DNA of 64,000 bases from Bimuria novae-zelandiae CBS 107.79. Taxonomy: Eukaryota > Ascomycota > Dothideomycetes > Pleosporales > Didymosphaeriaceae. The translations under genes and the position numbers were made by a program. This document shows, in pieces, positions 22,297-33,480 of this stretch. Positions within the stretch are counted from its first letter, which is position 1. Each line of letters starts with the position of its first letter. Under the pieces are notes generated by a model. That model was not told where the DNA came from, searched no databases, and saw only the letters and a list, made by a program, of their open reading frames with translations. Where the stretch lies: positions 188,725 to 252,724 of the forward strand of contig ML976671.1 in the NCBI GenBank assembly GCA_010015655.1. The letters run 5' to 3'.

Positions 22297-24342
22297 ATGG
22301 TCGGGCAGTTGGCCATGGCCAGCTCGGGACCTGAAGAGCAGAGCGACCCCACGCCGCCCAGCACGGCGACCGTCGTCCTGCCGTCGTTCACGACCCTGAC
22401 GTCGGGGATCGGTAACTTGGGCTATCCGGAACAGTACACGCCAAACGAAATGTCTGCTGCGGAGACGCTGGCTGCCATGTCGGACAGCAGACCATCGACA
22501 GGCCATACCGTGGACAACATCGAGGATGAGGACAACGACGGCGATGGCGGAGACGAGGGTGGAATACCGTTGTATGGGGGTCTGGAGCCGGATCACTACT
22601 ACGTCTTCGAGGCGGATCAGCTGTCGTATGATATGCCAGGCTTTCCCCCAAACATGTTCGACTTCCTGGACGAACCTCCGCCGCCTCCATCCCAGGTCAC
22701 CCTGAGCGCGTTCCACAACGTTCCGTCCTACTCGCCGCACACGGCGCTGGACCACCATGCGGCAGCGCTCGAGGCACTCTCTATGGGCCAGGAGCCAGCA
22801 CCGCCAGCTACACTGCTCCCGCCCGTACAGGATCCTTTCCCGGATGCCTTCGCGAACAACAGCGTCACTCCGACACATACCCATATTCAAGAGTACATGA
22901 CGCATGCCTACGAAGATCATCTCAATTTGCAAGATAACACCGCTTTCATGAGCCCGCACGTCTTTTACATGCAGGCCTCTTCGCGCAAAGAGCTGACGAT
23001 GGGGTTGGAAGAGACGGAAAGCGAGCATATGTCGGTCATCACTCGAGACGATCTAGCGGGAGAAGAGCGCGACTATCAAGGCATCATCTGGTCGACGCGT
23101 ATGCTGCGGCGCGATTTCCGACAAAAGAGAACGTCCATGGAGAGAGCCCGGTTGCACAAAGCAATGTGCCAGTACGGTGCACCGCCTTCGCCCATCTCGT
23201 GCAATGAGAACTTCTTCTCCTTCCGAAGAATGGACAAACGGCATCGACCATGGGGACCCCACTTCCAGCTCCGCAATATGATGGCGGTTACTTCACGGCA
23301 GGACATATACTATGCAAAACGATTAGAGGGCATATACAAGACAGATGCGTTAGGTTCCGAGGCTCAAACCATCATCGATACATCAAAATATTCAACGAAC
23401 GGCAACATATGCATGATCACTACACTCGCTGCGATGGACGACGTCTTAATCGCGGGTGGCTTCGATGGCGAATACGCTGTGGTGGATCTCAAGTCGATGG
23501 AGGGACCCCTGACTTCGATGAATACGATTCGCGACTGGGCCCCAGGAACCAAGTCATACATCACCAACCACGTTCATCTGTTCAATGATCGCCATACTTA
23601 TACGCCGCAAGCCGTCCTTAGTTCGAATGACTATAGCCTTCGTGTGCTCGACTGCGCAACCAACACCTTCCGATACAAGTTCCCCTTCAAAGCCGCAGTC
23701 AACTGCTCCGCCACCGGCCCTGACGGTAGACTCCGCGTCGTTGTCGGCGACTTCCCCGAAACTCTAATCACGAATGCTGAAACTAGTGAGGTCTTACAAA
23801 CCTTGAGGGCACATGAAGGCGATGCTTTCGCATGTGCCTGGGCCGATGACGGCATCCATGTCGCTTCCGCTTCGCAGGATGGCACCATCGCCGTATGGGA
23901 TGCGCGCACTTGGAAACCTCTCGCCCTCCTTCCCTCGGAGCTGTCCATACCCCGCGTGCTAAAGTTCTCGCCCGTTGGCTCGGGACCGCGCGTCCTTGTT
24001 TCCGCCGAAGCGGATGACTACGTGTCCATCATCAATGCTACAACGTTTGAGAACAAACAGACTTTTGACTTCTTCGGTCAGACGGGTGGTGTGGATTTCA
24101 CGCCCGACGGGCAAAGTCTTTTCGTCGCCAACAGCGAGTATGGTCTCGGTGGGATCATTGAGCTTGAGAGAGCGGGCGGGTGGAACGCGAGGAGGATGAA
24201 TATGCGCGTCGAGGACGCGTACGATGAAGATGCGAAGGTGGACTGGGGCTACGAGAGCGACCTCGACGACGACTATCGCGTGCTCTGCGGCCAGGCGGAG
24301 AGGCAGAGATGGGGGCTGGACCTCGGGGCTATCGATGTGTGA
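22297..24342 (+). CDS. WD40-repeat protein (S. pombe C2A9.03-like)
   Basis: One uninterrupted frame of 681 residues. The first 250 residues are acidic and Pro-rich. A conserved central block follows (SCNENFFSFRRM, HFQLRNMMAVTSRQDIYYA), then WD-type blades: AGGFDGEYAVVDL, SSNDYSLRVLDC, AHEGDAFACAWADDGIHVAS with ASQDGTIAVWDART, and SAEADDYVSIINA. This combination resembles a eukaryotic family that includes the uncharacterised S. pombe WD protein C2A9.03 and plant relatives. A scaffold role is likely but the function is unknown. The acidic tail (DEDAKVDWGYESDLDDDYR) is typical of the family. The ATG at 22297 is the first in frame. Confidence 0.88.
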   Translation: MVGQLAMASSGPEEQSDPTPPSTATVVLPSFTTLTSGIGNLGYPEQYTPNEMSAAETLAAMSDSRPSTGHTVDNIEDEDNDGDGGDEGGIPLYGGLEPDHYYVFEADQLSYDMPGFPPNMFDFLDEPPPPPSQVTLSAFHNVPSYSPHTALDHHAAALEALSMGQEPAPPATLLPPVQDPFPDAFANNSVTPTHTHIQEYMTHAYEDHLNLQDNTAFMSPHVFYMQASSRKELTMGLEETESEHMSVITRDDLAGEERDYQGIIWSTRMLRRDFRQKRTSMERARLHKAMCQYGAPPSPISCNENFFSFRRMDKRHRPWGPHFQLRNMMAVTSRQDIYYAKRLEGIYKTDALGSEAQTIIDTSKYSTNGNICMITTLAAMDDVLIAGGFDGEYAVVDLKSMEGPLTSMNTIRDWAPGTKSYITNHVHLFNDRHTYTPQAVLSSNDYSLRVLDCATNTFRYKFPFKAAVNCSATGPDGRLRVVVGDFPETLITNAETSEVLQTLRAHEGDAFACAWADDGIHVASASQDGTIAVWDARTWKPLALLPSELSIPRVLKFSPVGSGPRVLVSAEADDYVSIINATTFENKQTFDFFGQTGGVDFTPDGQSLFVANSEYGLGGIIELERAGGWNARRMNMRVEDAYDEDAKVDWGYESDLDDDYRVLCGQAERQRWGLDLGAIDV

Positions 24343-24880
24343 CGCGGGACTGTAGATGCACCATATGCGCGGATGTGGTATGGAGGTTAAAGAAAGTATT
24401 TTGGTATCTATTCTCCTTTGTCCATGTCTTTCCGACATTCTTAGTTATGATTGTAATGATATAGATGAGGGGGGTTCTTCGTCAGGCTCCTGCATATATT
24501 ATCGCATGGTGCGGTGGGGGTGGAGCAGCATGGATTTTTGGGAGTATATGCATGGGTGGTATTTACTGAGATGGATATACCCTCGCGGGCTAAAGGGCTT
24601 TGGGCTGTATTTAGCGATATGTATGTGTTATTACGCTGGATTGGTATTTCCTCTGCTGCACTGTGATATTACATGGAGAAATGTTCGCTATTGTGGGGGA
24701 CGGGTGGTGTAGAGGTAGGCATCATGCGTTCGCAACGATGCGCTGCACCACCACGCAGGCGCGCGGAAACATGTGTAGCGACGCCGAGAGCCGACTCATT
24801 AGATCAGGAAGACTATATAAACCCCCCAACTTCAGCGCTTCTCTGATCTTGCACACTGCGGCTTGAGTCTTTGGCTCACT
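24343..24880. other. 3' region of the WD40 gene, no further gene seen
   Basis: T- and G-rich sequence consistent with a 3' untranslated region. No RNA gene recognised. Confidence 0.5.
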
Positions 24881-27031
24881 AAAAAGGAAGATTGTACAGA
24901 GTTATGGGGAGGAGACTAAAAACCGTCAACAAGCAGCTTTATGAGACGCTCTGGAGGCGGAGGACTATAAAAGGACAGTAGAGACAGAAACACGATGTGC
25001 GGAAGGAGGACGAAAAAAAAAAGTTTATGAACACCCTATGGAGGGAGTGCATCTGTGCGAGAGACTCCAAACGACCATCCCAGAAAGCATATGGGAGGCG
25101 AGCGGAGTGTGGTATCAAAAAAGACTCTAGAAATGGTCATGGCGTCGAATTGTGCTGCCTTTCCAAAATGCTGCATTGTTCACTCATGGGTAGTGCTGCT
25201 GGGGACTAAAACTGCTGTTACCCAAGCACATGTGGTGGCGGACGAGTACGATGGGGAAGAGGTGCGTGGTGTGCTGTGGACGAAAATTCCTACAGATAAA
25301 CACATGAGGATTTCCTGGCTGTTCGGTTCCAAAATCAAGAACGTTGAGCATACTGGAGTCGTGTCTGGCATACCAAAATCGAAATTGTGAGCTACTATGT
25401 GTGTGGAGTGCGTGGACGCGGATCTGAGGAGGTTGAAAACAAAGAAGACCGGGAACATGAGGGAGAGCTGGGTCGTGCTGTGCGGGGGTACAAAACTTGC
25501 ATTACACGGACTTATGGTGCCTTGGACCAAATCCGGTCTAATCGAGTTTGATGGGTTCTGCGAGGACTTCGCTGCAAAGGCGATGGAGAGGCCGAAAATA
25601 ACACCCTGACACGATACATGGGGGTTGGTGCTGTGGGTCTTGTAATTAGTTTCGCACTTTCTGGCTCAAAACCACTCCTTCAAGGGGTACGGGAGCAGCG
25701 GATCGTGGGCTCAAATTGGTACCAGTGGGCGAAATGTCCGCCTGTGCGCGCTCCTCTTCAGCCGACATTGTCAAAAAGGAGCAGCTGTGGATTTCCATGG
25801 AAGAGTCTGTGGGACGTCACATCTATTGGTACACAATCAAAAACATTGGACAGTGTCCAGATGAGGGCACCGTTCTAAAACACCCCACCGATGGAGCCAT
25901 GTTTGTCTGGAGCACGCCGGTCTTCGTGTGCTTGAGTTCAAAACCACAGACTGAAGACATCATGAAGGTGCTCGTGTACTTTTCCGCCAAAGAGATCCAA
26001 AGACCTTCCGAGCTTACGCATGGAACTCGTTGGATTCCCTCGCAACTTCATGTCTGCGAGGCTGCTAAGAAAAGTACCACCCTATCTCGCTAGAAGCCCC
26101 CGGGAAACTCGGTCAAAAGCTCTAAACAGTTCTAGTAGAACTTCAAAATTTCTCGACACTGTCCTACGAGCCGGGTCTGTAAAAGCATCCTGGTCTCATG
26201 CATGTCTGCTTCGAGCACCGGGAGTATCTCAAGGTGACTGTCTTAAAAACATCAACTTCTAGATCCATGGAGAGGCCCTGCAATCCCGCCCATGAAATCG
26301 CAAAGGCGAAAACCCCATTTCGACGGGCCTTAAATATCTCGACGTATATAATTATGGCTGGGAAAACTCCCCTGTTCATAAACCACCCCTTCTTAAAACT
26401 ACTCTGTTTCCTCAAATGGCACGAACCTCGCCTTGCTCCTCCGATATTTTGAAACTAAAAGGGAATGCCTACCTTGCCATGTTCCCGTTGGAAGATAAAT
26501 CTTGTATTGCTGAATACATGACGGTGTTGCTTGTGCCTTGGCTGGATTCTAATACTTCTAAAAACGTCAGGAACGGTGTCTGATGGGGGTGTGTTCGGCA
26601 GTGGATTCTAGACACCGATATTAAACAGAGAGTTCACGCGGCGATGAATCGGTCTGGTCGTTGACTACAAAGGGCGGGTATGGATACAATGGCTCTCTGA
26701 GGGTCTTCTTCGTCCAATTTCGAAAAGCATGAGTTTTACGACCTATGGCACAGGGCGGGTTTCTTTCCTTATCCTCGTGCTTCAAAACTCACACGCCGAG
26801 TCCGATGTGTTTCCCTGGTCGTGGAAACGAAACATGAATCTAAAGCAAAACACTGCGAAAACATGTCCGGGGGGAATATCTTTTTCTACAGATTTTAATC
26901 CGAAATCGTGACCGGCACGTTTGATGTGAGAACCCCTGGACCTTCTTTCTCGGTCGCAGAAGCGGTCCAGAGTACAGTGGTACTACGGTTATGAAGATAT
27001 GGACAGTAAAGCCAATATTATTTTTCTGATG
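24881..27031 (+). repeat. Array of A-tract/ATG units at fixed 21-23 bp spacing
   Basis: I know no feature class for this. About 38 short A-tracts (mostly 4-5 A, some 3, usually preceded by a pyrimidine) punctuate otherwise A-poor sequence on the + strand. In about 30 of them an ATG begins 20-25 bp (nearly always 21-23) after the first A of the tract. Examples (A-tract to ATG): 25165-25186, 25208-25230, 25283-25304, 25375-25397, 25436-25457, 25492-25514, 25839-25861, 25877-25899, 25940-25962, 26245-26267, 26457-26479, 26723-26745, 26784-26805, 27008-27029. Several misses carry ACG or ACTG at the same place (25352, 25689, 26166). The 17-18 bases between are different in every unit, and the distance between units varies from about 37 to over 100 bp. 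No reading frame spans the array. It is neither AT-rich nor RIP-like. Confidence 0.75.
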
Positions 27032-27785
27032 GGTGTTTGGTTTGCATGTGTCGGCATGGATTTGGGGTGCGAGTGCCCTTGAGATAAATTATTTAGTCGG
27101 ACATACGATCCACTGCGATACAATAACTTGTTCCTAAGATTATAGTATTGAAATCTAGCAGGAGTTTGACTATGTCGGAGTCTTCGACCTTGGTGTAACG
27201 TCCGACGCCGTGATATCGCCTGTAATAAAATAAAGAGACTGCGCCAATCCCTACCATAACCATCGTCGCAGAAGTATGATCAACAGTGGCATCATGACAA
27301 GAGCACTTGGTATTTCTTCAGGCTAAATGCACATGAAATAATGACATTCTCTTGCTCGAATGGGTAAAACAGGAGGCATCGAGAGCTGTTTTGTGAGCAT
27401 TGCGCCTGTACGGAGCCGCGAGAAACGCTAAGCTCGATACGGATGAATTTATAGGACTCGAAGGCCGTACAAGGGGCAATCTCAAGAATCATGCGCGTCA
27501 CGTGCGACAGGGATTCTTATAGGGGTAGGAACACGAAATCGTTAGCATCTCCGCGTTATTAGCAAGGTCGATAAATACACTAAAATAAGGTATTTTAAAA
27601 TATCTTAACTATACTATAAAGTTATTCTAGCTACCTACTATCTTATACTATTCTATAATAAAGTAGCTTAAATAGAGCTCTTTAGCTATATACTACTTTA
27701 TCTCCTTATTATCTCACTATAATTAACGTACGTACTCTTTAGTAGCCTTTTTAGCGTCTTTAAAAGTTAAGTAGCACTTATAACT
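27032..27785. other. Transition from the array into the transposon cluster
   Basis: No gene recognised. GC content falls sharply after about 27560. Bases 27468-27507 match 40414-40453 in inverted orientation. Confidence 0.5.
27468..27507 (-). repeat. 40 bp inverted repeat, left copy
   Basis: It runs GTACAAGGGGCA...CAAGAATCATGCGCGTCACGTG and is the reverse complement of 40414-40453 with one mismatch. The two copies bracket the 12.9 kb AT-rich block. Confidence 0.75.
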
Positions 27786-27949
27786 TGTAATAGGCTACGC
27801 CTAGTTGTTGCCTTAGATCCTCAACCCTTGGTTATGCAAATTCTAGATATATAAGTTTAACGCCTAAAGCTGAACTGTAGACTCTTTATAAAATTTATAA
27901 GTATTTTTTAAGCACCTTTAGCTCCTTAAGCACCTAGCCCTTTATATTA
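27786..27949 (+). repeat. 5' LTR of the gypsy element
   Basis: Matches 35171-35332 in direct orientation with transition-type differences. The 3' boundary is approximate. Confidence 0.75.
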
Positions 27950-27999
27950 AATTTAATTACTTTTACCTATTACGAAATAGGTAGATTTTAAATATAATT

Positions 28000-30900
28000 A
28001 TAAACTAAAGCTATAAAGCAGCACACGAAGTTAAAGAACTTATATAGATAAATACTATAAAGGTAATACCTAGACCTGCGAGGAGAGAGAACCCTTCCTA
28101 ATAAGTAATTAAGAAAAAGTTTTAATAGATACTTAATGCTAGCAACACTATCTTTACTAAATAAAAAAAATTATAAAAATAAGAATAAGACGTTTTACTA
28201 AAGGTTTAAATTTTAGGGTAAATAATTATGCGTAGTAAGCTATTAGCTTATAAAGAAGTAATAGTTAAGGAAATAAAAGAATAGCCTTTTTATTTATAAC
28301 TAAACTCTAGGTATCGAGAGTTAATAAGACTAATATATAATAATTCTGAAGTAAAATTAAAGTATTTATTAACCTTTAAAACACTCTTTAAAGTTTATTA
28401 TAAGGAGTAAGAGGACTAATTAAAGAAATAGTAAGGGAGCACTAAAAATCCTCAATAATATAATAATACTTTTAAAAGACAGAAGGTATAAATTAGCTAG
28501 TAAAAGTAGACTACTAAATAGAGCTACATTATAGATTAATAGTAAAGATTATTTTAAACTAAGGAAAAAGCTACTATCCAATTTTTTTAATTTAGCTTAT
28601 TTTAATAGTAAATAATATAATTCCTACTACTTTAGAATAGTAATATAATATAATCTCCTAGAGGTTAAGAACTACCTTAGAAATACACCTAAATATATTA
28701 TTAGTTAATTAACAGGACGTGCAGCAACAGTAGAAATTACGTATTTAGACTACTATTTAAAATACACTAAAGCTCGCCTTTAAGAGTTACTAGACTATAA
28801 CTTTTATAACTACCTAGTAAAAGAAATCGCGCGTAACTACTTACTTATAATATAATAATAGAACTAAAAGCTTTGTAACTTTAACTTTAACTTTAATAAC
28901 TACGCTATAGTAGCTAAGGAGTATAGTTAAATAAAAAAAAACTTATATCTTTAAAGCCTTCGCAATAACTTATAGGACTTAATAGTTATAGTAAATATAA
29001 ATAATAATTAGGACCTGTAAGAGATCTAAAAAAAAAAAGTTACTAAGGCAAAAAAAAACCCTTTTTTAAAATAAATTATAATTACTAAGGTTTTCTACTA
29101 AGAGCAGGACGCTAGACGGGATAAATTAAAAATTCACTTAAGCTAACTTTAAAAGGATGTTTAGCTAATAAAGCCAAGATTAAAGACACTAAGCAACAGA
29201 TAGAGCTATAGGATATAGGTCTAGTAATACTTAGAAACAAGCTATGCAGGTATCGTACGAGGTAATAAAAACGTATAAAGAGAATAGCTTCTATTTTTAT
29301 TATAAAGATACAGGATACTGCGTAAAGTAGTATAAATTTTTACTTATAATAAAGCTAGCATAAGTTCGCGCTACTATACCTGCTACTAAAAAATCTTTTA
29401 ATATAAAGTTTAATATAGCCTCTATTAATTTAGTCTACCTATAGCGTAAGAATCTACCTTATTTATAAAAAGTTGTTAGTATTAGAAGCGTGCAACTCTT
29501 CGTACGGAAAGTAATTTAATTAAAAGTAAATATTAATAGCTATATAAAACTAATATAATTATACGTCTTACTTAATAACGAGTTGTACGATCTAATCCTT
29601 AGGCTAATCTAAATAAAGAATAATAGGGATAAACTAGCCATAATAAAGAAATTAATTTAGATTAATAGTTTAAGCACTTGTATCCGTAACTATAAAGGCA
29701 GGAAACTATTAATAAAATCTTAAAAAGTATTAGCTATAGCTTTTATAGTCTTAAATTAGCGTAATTAATGTCTAAAAGACAGGGCTAAGGAATTTTCTAT
29801 ATTAATAAAGGATATATAGAAGGCGTTAACCTGTACTCTAAAGGTAAACCTATAAAAGTTACTACCTAAAGCTTTTACGGACTTATAGCGTATCTTTTAT
29901 AAGAAATTAGCTAACAAGCTCCCCCTATACTATAGACCTAGAGTAGATCTTTCTATCCCTCTTATAGAAAAAGATAATAAGACCCTAAAGATCCTTTATA
30001 GCTTTCTATTTAATATGTCTCGGGAAGAATGGCTCGTCCTTTAAAAAGAGCTTACTAAATACTTAAATAAAAACTTTATTTAAGTAAGTAAGTATAGCGC
30101 CGATACCTTAGTATTATTTACTAAAATTTTTAGGAGAGGTCTACGCTTTTATATTAATTATTAATTTTAAACGCTATCTTTACAAAGAAGTAGTACCTTT
30201 TATTATTAATTAGTAAGAGCCTTTAGCTCCTCGCAAAGGCTAAATAGTTTAGTAAATTTAATATAATTTAAGCCTTTTATAAGCTTTAGATAGTAAAAGA
30301 CGAGGAATAAAAGATAGCGTTTAGAACCTAATTTAGTCTTTACAAGTAGCTAGTAGTTCCTTTTAGCCTAGCTAACGCGCTAAGCATATTCGAGTAGTAT
30401 ATTAATTTAGTAATAAAGGAGTACCTTAATAACTAATACTTAACATATATAGACAACGTTCTTATCTTCTCTAGTAGTAGCTAAAAAGACCACGAAGAGA
30501 AAGTACGTATTATAATTTAAAAGTTAATAGCTATAGGACTATATTTAAATATTAAAAAATTTAAGTTCTACTTTAAAAAGACTAAGTACCTTAAATTTAT
30601 TATAAAAGTTAATAAGGACGTAAGTATAGATCTAGATAAAGTCTAAATAATTTAAGAATAAAAGCTACTAATTTTAGTAAAAAAAGTTTAAAGATTTATA
30701 GGCTTTGCGAACTTTTATTAAAGATTTATATAAATTTTTTTAGTATAGTAAGCCCCCCTATAAACCTTACTAGTAGAGGAGTAAAATTTATTTTAGTATA
30801 AAAATAGTAGTACGTATTTAACTTCTTAAAAATAATATTTTATACGGACCCCGCGCTAGCCAACTTTAATCCTAAATAAAAATTAGTACTAAAAGTAAAC

Positions 30901-32504
30901 GCCTTAACCTAGTTAATTAGAGAATACTTCTCTTAGTATAATAATAATAAGATTCTACGCCTAGTAGATTACTTCTTAGCAAAGAATAGTCTAGCAGAAT
31001 ATAACTACGCTATTTATAATAAAGAGATACTTATAGTTATTAAATACGTAAATAATTAAAACTATATATATTAAGTGGTGAAGCACCTTACGTATTTCGC
31101 TACTAAATAAAGGTTATACAAACGACACGTTTGATAGATAGATACACTTAGCTATATTATTATAATATTTATATACAAACTAGGGTTAATAAACTCTAGG
31201 GCGAACGCTTTCTATTAAAAAATAATAAAAATAATAAATTAAAGTTAAGGCACTTTACGCTTTTTAGAAAACTACTTAAAAAAATAGCCTAAAGTCTATT
31301 ATTCCTTAAATACCTATCGCTATAGAGGAACCTAACTATACTAAAGTAGATGATAACCTAGTACTTACTTACTTAACACGTCTTAAACTACTTATATTAA
31401 CCCTCTAAGGATGCGATAACCCTGCTAAGCGACGCGAACTAGACTTTAATACTATATAGTAAAAGGTAAAATATAATAAAGATAGCGCGTATATCAAAAT
31501 AAAGACTTATATTAAGAATAGGCTGAAGAAGTTCAAACCCAGGTAGAAGTTATTTATTAGTATTTTAGAATATAGTATAGATAAGTAAGGGTACCTATAC
31601 TACAGGTTTAGATAATAGATACTAGAATTAGAACCTCTATAAATAAAGCTAATAGTAGCTACGTATAGTTTTTTAGCTTTAGGATACTTAAAATAAAAAA
31701 TTACTTATAAAATATTTACTTAAGACTACTTCTTCCTAGTGATGTTTAATTAAGTAAGGTAGTGTATTAAAAACTATAATATTTATAAAAAAAAAACTAA
31801 ACTATAGAGAGAAGCAGAATAAGGCCTGCTAAAGCCTTTATTACTACTTAAATAAGCATAAAAAGATATTATAATAAACTTTATTACTATCTTATCTAAG
31901 AGCAATGGCTACACGAATATTATAGTAATTATAAATAGACTTAATAAGGATCCTAAGTTTATAAGTTTCTTAAACTTTAATATACCTATAGTTACAATAG
32001 CGTTCTTTTAATATTAAATAGTTGACTACTTTTCTCCTTCCTTTATTATATTAGATCGCGGGGAACAGTCCGTGAGAAAGTTTTAGACTATACTCTATAA
32101 ATAAGCAGACATTGACTAAAGACTGTCTATAGTAAAGTACTTAAAGATAGATAAGTAGATAGAATAAATAAACTTTATCCTTAAAGTCCACCTCTGGGTA
32201 TATTATAACTAATAATAAGATAATTAGATAAAGTAGCTTCCTCTAGCTTAGATAGTTCTTGAAGGGCAAAAAGCTATATTAATAAAAGTTAGTTTATTTT
32301 TTCTATCTTATAGCTAGAATATTAAACTAGTTAAGAACTTTAGGGTACGGAAATTAGTCTTAGAGCTTAGAACTAACGTAAAGAAGGCCACGAAAGTAAT
32401 AATAAAAAAGTTTAAATTTTTTTTTACTTTACCTAAGCAAAAATAATAATAGCCTAATAAGAATAAGAGCACCTAGCGAACTATTAACGTAAAAATACTC
32501 TAAT

Positions 32505-32535
<31 letters not shown>

Positions 32536-33480
32536 TAAAGTATAGCTAAAGTATAAGAACTACCTCTAAAACTAATATCTAAATAAGATGCTTAACTGGA
32601 AGTAAGGAAGGTTTACTATAAAAAATAATAAACTTTTACGTAGTAGAACAAGATATCTTATTAAATATACACCTAAGGTTCTACATAGATAGGCTAAAGT
32701 TAGTCTAGTTAAACCTTCTCCCTAGCTAAATTACTAATAACGCTTAGCCTAAAGTAATTATAATAAAAGAAAAAGAGAAAAAGTATAGTATAATTAATAT
32801 ATATAAAAAACGCTAGTTCTATAGAGGCAAGAAAGTAGAATACCTAGTATAATAAAAAAAACTACTCTTAAAAAAATTAGGAACATCGTAAGAACTTTAA
32901 CTAAGCTACTATAATAAATGTTATAAGGCGCTCACACCTTGGTCCGATTTGGGTTAGGACAGTAAGGATAAAGTAGCACTTTATAAATTATTTAATAGTA
33001 TAACTTAATACGACACTTAGCGCGTAGCTATATAATTTAATCTTATAATAAATAAAATAACTATTAGTTTATATAGGAGAATGTACTCGTACAAAAGATA
33101 TCTAAGTTAATTATAAGGAGCATAACATAGGAAGCCACCTGTGTATAAATATCCCTCCTGTCCTATGAAATCCCATAGTGTCCCATGCCTCGTGTCCATG
33201 GGATTTCTTGGGATTCCTGGGACGTCACGTGACCTAGGTCACGTGGTCCCACAATGTCCCATAGACTTGACGTCTGGGACAGCTTGGGACATTACGTCAT
33301 CCTTAGGTGGGGCTTGTGTACCGTTATAAGGCTCGCTTGTCCCGATGTCCCTGAGTCATAACATTAAACTATTAAAAGAAGTTTACTAAGCTATATTAAA
33401 ATTATAATAAAAAACTCTTAATAGAATTCTATCGCTATATCCCCTAAATTAGCTTCTATTAAGGCCTAAAGGAGGCTCTA
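28000..33480 (+). pseudogene. gag-pol remnant of the gypsy chromovirus-type element
   Basis: Readable islands in order on the + strand: a damaged zinc knuckle (about 29288-29336, Cys and His mostly turned to Tyr); reverse transcriptase with LRFYINY (about 30140) and YIDNVLIFS (30446-30472), the family catalytic motif with D changed to N; integrase core with KSNGYTNIIVIIDRLNKD and DRGEQSVRKF (about 31895-32090) and RLSIVKYLKIDK; and a chromodomain remnant FYRGKKVEYLV (about 32817-32850). Stop codons are frequent throughout, nearly all TAA/TAG at former Gln or Trp codons. The chromodomain places it in the chromovirus branch of Ty3/gypsy elements. It is interrupted by the solo LTR at 32919. Confidence 0.8.
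32919..33363 (-). mobile_element. Solo LTR, family shared with 53720-57165
   Basis: 445 bp, beginning TGTTATAAGG and ending GTCATAACA, so it has proper TG...CA ends and short inverted termini. Flanking pentamers are ATAAA and TTAAA, an imperfect duplication. The same family recurs in the opposite orientation at 53720-57165. In the family's sense orientation (here -) the first 220 bp are GC-rich and full of GTCCC/GGGAC and CACGTG words, and the remaining 225 bp are AT-rich. Confidence 0.85.

Noticed and set aside
21940..23028. 362-codon antisense frame
   Set aside because: It overlaps the start of the WD40 gene on the other strand, is Arg-rich with no motif, and is explained by GC-rich codon use of the real gene.
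24700..24760. tRNA-like GTGGTGTAGAGGTAGGCATC string
   Set aside because: No matching acceptor stem or T-arm could be folded around it. No tRNA, rRNA or other structured RNA gene was supported anywhere in the window.
24881..27031. CRISPR-like or satellite interpretation of the A/ATG array
   Set aside because: The organism is a fungus, units have no shared repeat longer than the two short anchors, and spacing between units is irregular.
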